NCBI RefSeq assembly: GCF_964204645.1
Contig: NC_134026.1
Location: 31,186,650 to 31,250,649 of the forward strand
From: Tubulanus polymorphus
Lineage: Eukaryota; Nemertea; Palaeonemertea; Tubulaniformes; Tubulanidae
DNA: 64,000 bases
Direction of reading: 5' to 3'
How positions within the stretch are numbered: the stretch's first letter is position 1; every line of letters starts with the position of its first letter. The position numbers and the translations under genes are program-made. The notes beneath the pieces are model-generated. The model searched no databases. It was not told the DNA's origin and worked only from the letters and a program-made list of their open reading frames with translations. Shown in pieces: positions 1-9,800 of this stretch.

Positions 1-300
1 ATTACTGCTAAATCAATTGGTGGTGATGAAAGTTTAGTGTTACAAAACACTTTTGGTGATTTACTGCTAAATCAATGGTAGTGATGAAAGTTAAGTGTTA
101 AAATTGAGATTTAGTGATCCCTCCCTTCCCCTCTTGAATTGTCAAGTTAATTGTGACATAAACTGAATTGTAAGTGACTTAAGGCTGGGGTGATATTGAG
201 GTTTATTGCCTTCCCCTCCTTTCCCTTCTTGAATTGACAATTAAATTTTGACATAAACTGAATTGTTAGTGACTTGATTATATTACTCCACTTAAGGAGT
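1..300. repeat. Short direct duplications at the window edge
   Basis: The first 90 bases contain a roughly 30-bp phrase twice (near 1-30 and 59-88). A second phrase of about 55 bp (pyrimidine run, then 'gaattg', then 'acataaactgaattg') occurs near 125-178 and again near 222-275. No coding signal is visible on either strand. Bases 300-462 hold nothing I recognise. Confidence 0.5.
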
Positions 301-462
301 GATAAAATTGTCGGCGTCTAAACTCTGATGATGAGGTAAACCATTTTCTAAGTCTGTGAGCCGACAGTGTAAAAAACTGTTAGAATTCAAATTACTTTAA
401 AGATCTTCAGAAAGATGGTCGATCATCGTAAACACTGGTGAAAACAGTTGACTTCTCAATTT

Positions 463-605
463 GCACTTGACGTCCCAATTTACACTTGACGTCTCACTAT
501 GCACTTGACATCCCACTTTGCACTTGGCGTCTCACTCTGCACTTGACATCTCGCTATGCACTTGGCGTCTCACTCTGCACTTGACGTCTCGCTATGCACT
601 TGCAC
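463..605. repeat. 19-bp tandem repeat, about 7 copies
   Basis: Seven consecutive units of about 19 bp begin with 'cacttgac' or 'cacttggc' and alternate between 'gtctcactatg' and 'atcccactttg' type endings. It is a simple minisatellite and no gene is associated with it. Confidence 0.75.
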
Positions 606-1122
606 CAATGCATAAGTTGCACTAAACAGCACTGGCAGACCCGCGGGTCCATGCGCATGGTTAGCAAATTGATCAGCATGCAGCATGCCATCTTTGTGTG
701 TGGAAAGAATTTACAAACAGCTGTGATTTTAAAATTAAGGAATGTATTATTTGTATCATTCCTTGTAAAATCTCAAATAACGATTATGTAAAGATTAACA
801 TAATATCAATTTTATGATGGTAAAAATATCAAAATGTCAAATAATTAAATATCAATTTGTAAAACGAGAGGAAAGAGAAAGATGAAAGTACCAGAAAGAG
901 AAGTGTTGGATTGGTGTCTGTTGTCAGTAGAAATCTGAGGTACTCTACTGAGGAATCTCCACTCCCCAAACAGAGAGTTCAAGATGATACTGAAAGTTCC
1001 TGAGGTTCCTAGAAATTTCACTAAGTAAAGACTTGAAATTAGGTATAGTATAAATTGCTATGAATTTCGTTATAGCTAAGAATGTTCTCAACTAGGACGG
1101 TAAGTTAGTATTACGTGTATTT

Positions 1123-2330
1123 CATATTTCCCTTTTGTAGCGTGTATTGATTTGGTCGGCAAGTACAAAATACCAAACGACTGACAGGAAACAGGATTGT
1201 TCCAGTTGTCGTTGAGAAATATTTAAGGTGTCATGAGTCTGAATTGACTATAAATCAGGTAAAATTGTACTTGATATGAACTTCTTTGCAGGAACAGTCG
1301 ACTTAAAGATGGTTATGTTTATTTTATGTATTTTTGTTGTAGCCAGTGGACTGTTGTTGTTAGAGACGCTCAAAACCAGAGCAAAGGAAACATCAGAGTT
1401 CAAGAAGTGTTGAGCAAATTCCCCAAGGTCCAAGTCATGAATCTGAATTGACTATAAATCAGGTAAAATTGAAATTTATTTTGAAGAAGAGTCTCAAAAA
1501 TGATATCATTATTCATATTTTGTGTTTTCACATTGTAGTACATGTATTGAGCTTGTGGTTGGCCGTAAAATATCAGGCGACAGGAAAAGATCAGATCAGA
1601 GATGCTGACAAATTTCTCCATCAATTCGGAACTTCTTTCAATGTTTGTACGCAGAAATCGAAGTACTTTGGGGAATCTCCACATCAAACAGAAAGTTCAA
1701 GAAGATACGAAAAGTTACTGAAGTTCTGAGCAATTTCTCTTCTAAATCATGTGTCTAGATTGACTATGAATCAGGTAAAATTGAATTTATCAATTTCTTT
1801 GCAGGAACAGTCGACTCAATGAAACTGGTTACTTATATGTATTTTTGTTGTAGCCAGTGGACTGTTGTTGTGTGGTAAGAGATGTGCAAAACCAGAGGAA
1901 AGGAAAATATCAGAGTTCTGGAAGAATTGAGCAAATTCCTCAAGGTCCGAGTCATGAATCTGAATTGACTATAAATCAGGTAAAATTGAAATTAGATGAA
2001 TTTTGTTTTTATGAAGAGTCTTATGAATGAAAATCATAGTTTATATTTAGTACATTGTTGTTGTAGTTAGTATTGAGTTAATCGTCACACAATACCAGAT
2101 ATCAAGATGGAAACGATACTGATGATGCAGATCAATTTCCTCATGAAAAACCTAAGAGTCATGTGTCTGAATCTACTAAAAAGCAGGTATAATTGAAATT
2201 TATTTTGAAGAAGTCTCAAAAATGATATCATTATTCATATTTTGTGTTTTCACATTGTAGTACATGTATTGAGCATGTGGTTGGCTGTAGAATATCAGAC
2301 GACAGGCAAAGATCAAATCAGAGATGCTGA
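1123..2330 (+). other. Tandemly duplicated exon-like cassettes, unassigned gene
   Basis: Six exon-like segments of about 120 bp follow one another. Each is preceded by a pyrimidine-rich 'ttgtag' acceptor (near 1140, 1341, 1539, 1853, 2065 and 2260). Five end in AATCAG or AAGCAG followed by GTAAAATTG or GTATAATTG, at 1258, 1462, 1774, 1979 and 2185. Several share the open frame ending SHESELTINQ; another reads SHVSESTKKQ. Other copies contain stops or frameshifts, so some units are decayed. An AATAAA at 2890-2895 on the same strand would suit the 3' end of a plus-strand gene entering from the left. I do not recognise the protein. It could also be a duplicated pseudogene. Confidence 0.4.
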
Positions 2331-2830
2331 CCAATTTCTCCATCAATTCGGGACTTTCAGTGATTGTTACCGCGAGTTAGCGCAGTTCCAGAGATGCCGA
2401 CCAATTTCTCCAACAAATCGGGACTTTCAGTGTTTGTTACCGCGAGTTACCGTAGTTCCAGAGATGCCGACCAATTTCTCCGTCAAATCAGGACTTTCAG
2501 TGTTTGTTACTGCGAGTTACCGTAGTTCCAGAGATGCCGACCAATTTCTCCGTCAAATCAGGACTTTCAGTGTTTGTTACCGCGAGTTACCGTAGTTCCA
2601 GAGATGCCGACCAATTTCTCCGTCAAATCGGGACTTTCAGTGTTTGTTACCGCGAGTTACCGTAGTTCCAGAGATGCCGACCAATTTCTCCGTCAAATCG
2701 GGACTTTCAGTGTTTGATACCGCGAGTTACCGTAGTTCCAGAGATGCCGACCAATTTCTCCATCAAATCGGGACTTTCAGTGTTTGTTACCGCGAGTTAC
2801 CGTAGTTCCAGAGATGCCGACCAATTTTCT
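2318..2830 (+). repeat. 70-bp minisatellite growing out of the last cassette
   Basis: About seven 70-bp units are keyed by 'gaccaatttctccgtcaaat' and 'gagttaccgtagttcc'. The first unit lies inside the last exon-like cassette, so the array looks like an expansion of exonic sequence. An open frame of 117 codons (2242-2595) crosses the cassette and the first four units, but the frame changes because 70 is not a multiple of three. Sequence from 2830 to 2900 leads to an AATAAA. Confidence 0.8.
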
Positions 2831-2899
2831 CTGAGGCTGATAGCTTCAGTATAGGTTGAATGTAAATACACATTGTACATCTATTGAAAAATAAATATG

Positions 2900-4540
2900 A
2901 ATTGGTTTGATTGGCTGGTTTGTTGTTGAATCTGATTGTGGGTTATTAATTACTGATTTGCTGCGACTTTGCGTTGTAAATGCATACATTTCAAAGGATT
3001 TCTCTTGTTTTTTGCTTGTTAAATAATTTCGTAAATGATAATTGAGGATGTCAAACTTTAGTTTAGAGTTTTGTTACAGTGATGAACGAATGCACTGTAT
3101 ATGTGGAGATTATGTACTTGTGACTTCTAAACTCAAGATACTCGGTTTGCTCTTGACTTGTTTGATTATGATATTGATGAATACATTGATTTTATGGTGT
3201 TTGATTATTGGTTGAACTATTGAACTATCAATACATATTGAACTACTAACCACTAGTTGTTTTAACATCAGTATCATTAGTGGTCAGTTGTTCGCTACAA
3301 ATTGTATGTGTTATTTTTTCTTTAAATGTACGGTGGACTCTCTTAACTAGAATCACTTCAAGTCTTGTTACTTTTATCTTGGAGTAATGATTCTCCAAGC
3401 TTACATCAACTCGGACCAAACACATTGAACTATTTTATTGAAATTCTTTTATCTGCAGGTGACAATTATCACCTTGTCTTAATTGATTCGAGTTAGTCAA
3501 GTCTATTGTACATGGATTCTTTTTTCTCTGGAAGTGAATTAAATGAAACGAGACGACGGTTAAACCTCATTGATACGATACTGTTTAAGACAAAACCCGT
3601 TTATTGCGATCAGATTTCCAGCAGGTCCCGGCTAATTTACATCGATCCATATTTTGATAATACAACAATTTCACTTTCGCCCATAAGATTTGTATTTAAC
3701 TAAGGAAAATGACTTCAAACCAGTCTCACTGCGATAGAGATACAGTTATCAATCTGATTACTCCAAAATTATATTAATGCATGTATCAATCTGCAGCAGC
3801 TTGGCACTACCCTATGGATAGTGCCCACCCATACCCTTCAGACACTCGTTAAGACTTGTCACCGTCTACATAATCTGAAGCGTTCACTCTTCATACACAG
3901 CTTGAACCCTCCACTCATCCCTTTCGGATTGAATGTCTGGGGTCCAGGCAACAGATCGACACCTTTCTCTCGGCTATTACGAGCAATTATCTAAACTATT
4001 ATTAGATAATTGCTCGTAGCTCTTAGGTCTCGGAGACTTTCATTTATTTGACCATTAACCAGCTATCAACCTGCATTTTGGACACAGATTCCACCAATGG
4101 AATATAATTTGTCTTTTTGCAATTGTTTCCTTGAGTACATCCTGTACTACACTGAAAAATAACTGTACAAGGTTCAAACTCCATCGATAGTTACTCCTGA
4201 TCGGCCCTGGTGCTGAAATAGATGATGAACCGGGGTGTGCCAGTAATTACTGATACCGATTCAGAATGTCCTGATGCAGAAAGGAAGGATATGTAGAGGT
4301 GTTCTGGGTGCGAACGCAGAAACAATTTATACTGAGAATGGTCCTGATGCGGAAATGAAGTTAAACAGGGCTGTATGAATTCAATTGCATCAAAGATACA
4401 TGTATTTTTTTTATTACACGTATACACTTGGAATGAACTATCAAATACCTAGAATTAACAATTACAAATATATGTGACCGCATTTCACAAGCGCCATCTA
4501 TCGGAATATAGAATGAAGTATCTATCTACAAACGTAATGG
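2900..4540. other. AT-rich intergenic stretch, no gene seen
   Basis: Only short open frames occur, none with recognisable protein features or flanking splice signals. The one structured element is a perfect 17-bp inverted repeat (3978-3994 and 4002-4018, 7-nt loop) that would form a hairpin containing TACGAGCAATTATC. Confidence 0.5.
3978..4018. repeat. Perfect 17-bp hairpin
   Basis: TACGAGCAATTATCTAA is followed after 7 nt by its exact reverse complement. There is no U-tract or gene beside it, so it may be the remnant of a small palindromic element. Confidence 0.7.
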
Positions 4541-4643
4541 AGTCGTGGGTTCGAACCCATGGCATTAATCAGAGTGATCCCTGATGCTGTACAGTGTGTG
4601 TACCGTACTGATGCTGAATAGAGGATGTACAGGGGTGTCTCGG

Positions 4644-4819
4644 CCGTACGGTGCTGCCGCTACGCTCATCGTTAGCGGATTTTTCATACACTAATGTAAG
4701 TCACCTGTGGCAATCGACGTTCTCTCCAGTTTTAATCCGTAACCCTTGCTTGCCAGAGTTGACTAACGTTAGTGTATGAAAATTCCGCTAACAATGAGCA
4801 TAGCGGCAGCACCGTACGG
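4644..4819. mobile_element. Palindromic MITE-like element, copy 1
   Basis: This 176-bp element has long inverted ends: CCGTACGGTGCTGCCGCTA at the left and its near-exact complement at the right, continuing into TTAGTGTATGAAAATCCGC-type sequence on both arms. The arms are about 60 bp. The internal part has no open frame, so it is non-autonomous. It sits inside the 75-bp array. Confidence 0.75.
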
Positions 4820-5209
4820 TAAAATGTTGATATCTTAACAAAAGAACTAATTACTGGCACTTATTCAGAGTGGTCCCGATGCTGAGTAGAGGATTAACAG
4901 GTGTCCCGGGTTCGAATCCAGTAATAACTGATACTGGTTCGGACTGGTCCTGATGCTGAATAGAGGATGTACAGGGGTGTCCTGGGTTCGAACCCAGTAA
5001 TTACTGATACTGATTCAGAGTGGTCCCGATGCTGAATGGAAGATGTACGGGGGTGTCCCGGGTTCGAACCCGATAATGACTGACACTGATTCAGAGTGTC
5101 CTGCTGAATAGAGGGTGTACTAGGGTGTCCCAGGTTCGAACTCAGTTATTACTGACACTTATTCAGAGTGGTACTGATGCTGAATAGAGATTGTACAGGG
5201 GTGTCTCGG

Positions 5210-5385
5210 CCGTACGGTGCTGCCGCTATGCTCATCGTTAGCAGATATTTCATACACTAATGTAAGTCACCTGTGGCAATCGACGTTCTCTCCAGTTTTA
5301 CTCCGTAACCCTTGCTTGCCAGAGTTGACTAACGTTAGTGTATGAAAATCCCGCTAACAATGAGCATAGCGGCAGCACCGTACGG
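5210..5385. mobile_element. Palindromic MITE-like element, copy 2
   Basis: This is a second 176-bp copy, almost identical to the one 566 bp upstream. The flanking bases match on both sides ('gtctcgg' left, 'taaaatgttgatatcttaac' right). The copies therefore arose by segmental duplication of array plus element, not by two insertions. Confidence 0.75.
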
Positions 5386-6260
5386 TAAAATGTTGATATC
5401 TTAACAAAAGTAATCATGAAAACTGATTCAGAGTTGCCCTGATGCTGAATAGAGGATGTACAGGGGTGTCCCGGGTGTGAACCCAGTAATTACTAACACT
5501 GGTTCAAACTGGTCCTGATGATGAATAGAGGATGTACAGGGGTGTCCTAGGTTCGAACCCAGTAATTACTGATACTGATTCAGAGTGGTCCTGATGCTGA
5601 ATAGAGGATGTACAGGGGTGTCCCGGGTGTGGACCCAGTAATTACTAACACTGGTTCAAACTGGTCCTGATGATGAATAGAGGATGTACAGGGGTGTCCT
5701 AGGTTCGAACCCAGTAATTACTGATACTGATTCAGAGTGGTCCTGATGCTGAATAGAGGATGTCCAGGGGTGTCCGGGTTTCGAACACAGTAATTACTGA
5801 TACTGATTCAGAGTGGTCCTGATGCTGAATAGAGGATGTACGGGGGTGTCTCGGGTTCGAATCCAGTAGATACTGCTGCTGCATGGTCCTGATGCTGTAT
5901 AGAGGATGTACAGGGGTGTCCTGGGTTCGAACCCAGGATACTGATACCGATTCATTCTACTAATATTGATTATTATTCCGATTTTGAATAGAGGGATCTC
6001 CTGGGAATTACTGATACCGAGTGGTTCTGATGCCGGATAGAGGATTTACAGGGGTTGTCCCGTGCTAATTCTTCCACTCTACGCTGCTGTCGCTTCAAAT
6101 CCTGATGCAAAAAAGCAAAGCGTTGATACAATGCATGCGACACGTGTAGATAGGATGTCAGGGATGTCAGACAATTGAATCTGTCTGAACTGTGAAATCA
6201 TTGTTCATGATGAAAAACAAAGAAACGATAAATCAATCAAATATCAACAACTATAAACTG

Positions 6261-6266
6261 TTTATT
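6261..6266 (-). terminator. Polyadenylation signal of the AidB-like gene
   Basis: TTTATT on the plus strand reads AATAAA on the minus strand, about 560 bp beyond the stop codon of the minus-strand dehydrogenase gene. The intervening 6267-6829 is AT-rich 3' UTR without other recognisable content. Confidence 0.4.
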
Positions 6267-6829
6267 ACTGTATAAATATAAATTATAAACAATTGAATTA
6301 CATTGATAAATATCTAGAATTTATCATCATATCATTATTTACTATCGAAGAAGGCCAGCCACAAAGGGCTTGTATCAGAGTTATAGGTCATGTAAAAATC
6401 ATAATCTCTTAATCTCTATCTAACAATATTTCACAGTCAATTGGTAAATATTTTACACTGTGCAGGTGGTCACTGGTCGGTTAACTGATTTCATTTTAAC
6501 TTTCGCCACAAGTGCATAGTAAAGCTTCATCAGTTAAATGAATCAAGTGATTGGAGAAACAACTCTTTATAAAGAGTGTGACACTAATTAGAGAACTGTT
6601 GATACTCCATTGATTTTACTCATTCACCTGAGAAAGCTACAATCCGTTTGTTGTAACTGATAGTTCAGTTAAACAGTAGATTTACTGATTCCAGGTAAAC
6701 ACCCCATCTCTAAAACTTCTATTCAAGTGAGTCATTATACAAATCATCATAGGAGAGTTAAAACTATTAAATACATTGTACAATGAAGCATTGATTGTAT
6801 TTCACACTGTTGTGTTGTTTAAAGTCATT

Positions 6830-9800
6830 TCAATGTTCTTCGTAACCATTCATTACAAGATTCCAGTCTCTTGTGATCTCCGGTGAACTGTAGTAACAAC
6901 TCTCACTGAGTACAGGGCACAAATCAGCTCTCTTACACCACCTATTAATACAAATATACACTATATTATATACCATGCAGTTACTTTATTCCGGAATATG
7001 AAGAGTGTATTGAAGTTGAATCGAACGCGCCAGAAGAAAATTCTGGAATCTGTAGAAACCGATCGAACCCTGCCTTAGTAGGAACAGATAATCCCGTTAG
7101 ACTTTACCTAATAGCAGCAGTAACATCAGTATCAGTAGCTTGATCCCAGGCGGCTTGTTCTAATAGTAACATCCCTAAAAACATAGAATACAAACCAGTA
7201 AATATCAACCCACTCTCGCCACAAAGGGGAAATTCTGTCCCTCCTTTCCCCCTTCCCTCCCGCATGTGTACGTACTGACCGATGTAAATTCTGGACAGAG
7301 TAAAAGAGAAATGTCTGGCAGCTGTTTGTAGTTGATGTTGATGATTCTCCGTAAATTTCATCACGTCGTTTAAAGCTGATCGTATTTTATTGACCGATTC
7401 GTATAAATCATCTCGATTTATTAAACTCAATCTGTTTTCAACATCGGCTACGAATTCTTTTAAAACTTGTCCGTTTGATTTCACTAACGATCGCAACACG
7501 TCCAACGATAAAATGTTAGTCGTTCCTTCCCAAATTGGTAAAACCTACAAAATACAACTTATTTTACACGTAAACAGCCTGGAACACCTGGACCCCTGCA
7601 ACCAATCACCAGTCTTACATCCAAGGTTTGTAGTTTCACCTAGTTAGTTACCTAATCGTTGGTGGTAAGATTTTTATAATCGGATGGGCTTATTCCAATG
7701 TGGTTTGTGAAAATATCCGATCGTGAAACTAAACCACAGACAGGTTACTGACTATGTCTTATTCAGTAACCTGTCTGTGGTTAATTTTCACATGTGATCG
7801 GATATTTTCACAAAAGCCAATCATCCAATTATAAAAGCTTCGCACCAACAATTATTTAACTAACTGCGTCTCACCTGTGAATCTCTCAGGAGTGACGGCA
7901 GTCCGGTATCTTCTATATAACCTTGACCTCCGAAACATTCTAAACCCTCTGATGTCACGGCAACAGCCTGAAATATTCACAAACTTCTGTAGAATCCCAA
8001 AAGATGATTATTGTAGTGACATAAGAAATACAAGCTGACTTTAGATGTTTACGATACCTGTTTAGCAGTGTATAGTTTAACTAATGGTGTTAATAATCTC
8101 AACATGTGTAACTCATGATCTGTCGATTGATTACAATCATTTAATCCTAATAATCTCACAACTTCCATAATATACAGAAAACAGCCGCGAGTTTCCAACT
8201 GCAACAAATAGGAATATTTTACATTCACAGAGTAGAGGTTCTAGTTATACGTAAAATATCAGGGCCCAGTTGTGCAAAAAAGTTTAACCCAAATTTTTGG
8301 TATTGGTTACTTCATGTTTTCAATAAAGACAACAATTCAAACTTAACCATTTCTGGCTTAAACTTTTTCGTGAAACTGGACCCTGGTAAGTGAAATTACA
8401 AAGACTACAACAGTTTTTACCTCAATTGCTGCTAATGTTTGTACGTGTAAAGGATAATCACAGATTGTTTTTCCAAACGCTTGACGTTTAGTACTGTAAT
8501 CACGAGCGAACTGTATCACCCTGGAAATACAATTAAATGTTTCATTCGAGAGAGAAATGAGACGCAGGGGGAGGAGAGCTAGGAAATCAAGGCCCAAATG
8601 AAGAAGAAGAACATTTCTCTGATAAAAAGAACCACCCTGAATTCCCAAAGCGGGTATCCCCCTCGGACGGTGCTAGACAGTTGTTGAATAAATACATGTG
8701 AAAAGATTGTGAGAGGATGAGCGTCAGATTTACAGAATTTTACAATTTCTGTGGCACCGTCAATTATAGCAAGTGTAAGAAATGAACTTTTAATTTCAGG
8801 GAGTGTCAAGTATGCAGTATTAAACGAAATGGCAACTACATCTGGGAGATAGGGGTCGAAGGCTGGAGAGGAGAGGAGAGGGCAGAGAGAGAGAGGAGAG
8901 AGAGCAGTGAGAGGAGAGACCAGAGAGAGAGAAGAGAGGAGGGAGAGGAGAGAGAAGAGAGAGGAGAGAGAGCAGTGAGAGAGAGGAGAGAGAGACCAGA
9001 GAGAGAGGAGGGGAGGGAGAGGAGAGAGTGGAGAGAGAGAAGAGAGGAGGGAGAGGAGAGAGAGAGAAGAGAGAGGAGAGAGAGAGAGGAGAGAGAGACC
9101 AGAGAGAGAGGAGAGAGAGAAGAGAGAGAAGAGAGGAGGGAGAGGAGAGAGATGGATGGCATGAATACCTTCTCATAGCTGATACAGAACTCAGTGCATT
9201 ATGAATCCTAGTGATAGTTAACATGGTAGAAATATCCGCGACCCCTCGACCCTCATCTGACACCTGTAAATAACAAAATTAACGCAATTGCTACGAATAC
9301 AAAAATTTGAAAATAATTTAGTTGAAACGCATGAAGATAATAAATTTTACAGCTTTTTGAGCATTTTCTTTTCTTACATGAAGACAGATGGTTGATTTAT
9401 ATAGGAAATGAATCAAACATGTAAATAGGATTTCACTACTTATGCATAGAGTAGCTTCATCGGGTAAATAAGTAAACTGAAGTCAGTGATATTCATTTCC
9501 CAGCTCACGCTCAGCATTCTCTGTTGTTCCTTCAATAAATTATTTACCAAATGAAGTTCATGAATTACTAGTGAAAGCTAGTAATTCCTGGACGAATTAA
9601 CGTATAAAGTACAAGTTGTTTTCTCATTCATCATGGCTGCTCTATAACTGTTTTTGTACATGAAAACATTTCACTTTTAATTACTAACAATATTTTGATA
9701 TAACCGGGTACACGGTAGACAAACTGACCCTGATTGCTTTTGCTCCTTCCAGTAATAATTCTGCCGTCGGTAATTGCCGAGTCCCGAGTTTATTTTTCAG

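Larger units (their letters stand above)
4530..6060 (+). repeat. ~75-bp tandem array with tRNA B-box-like core
   Basis: Units of about 75-76 bp run 'gattcagagtggtcctgatg', 'ctgaatagaggatgtacagg', 'ggtgtcctgggttcgaaccc' and 'agtaattactgatact'. Most units carry GGTTCGAACCC or GGTTCGAATCC, which matches the T-arm/B-box consensus of tRNA genes and tRNA-derived SINEs. Some copies have the core mutated (GGTGTGAACCC). No complete cloverleaf or clear A box is visible, so these are not tRNA genes. A palindromic insertion splits the array in two places. Confidence 0.7.

Noticed and set aside
3780-3980. A possible retrotransposon coding fragment
   Set aside because: Several short frames have suggestive composition, but none shows a reverse transcriptase or integrase motif.
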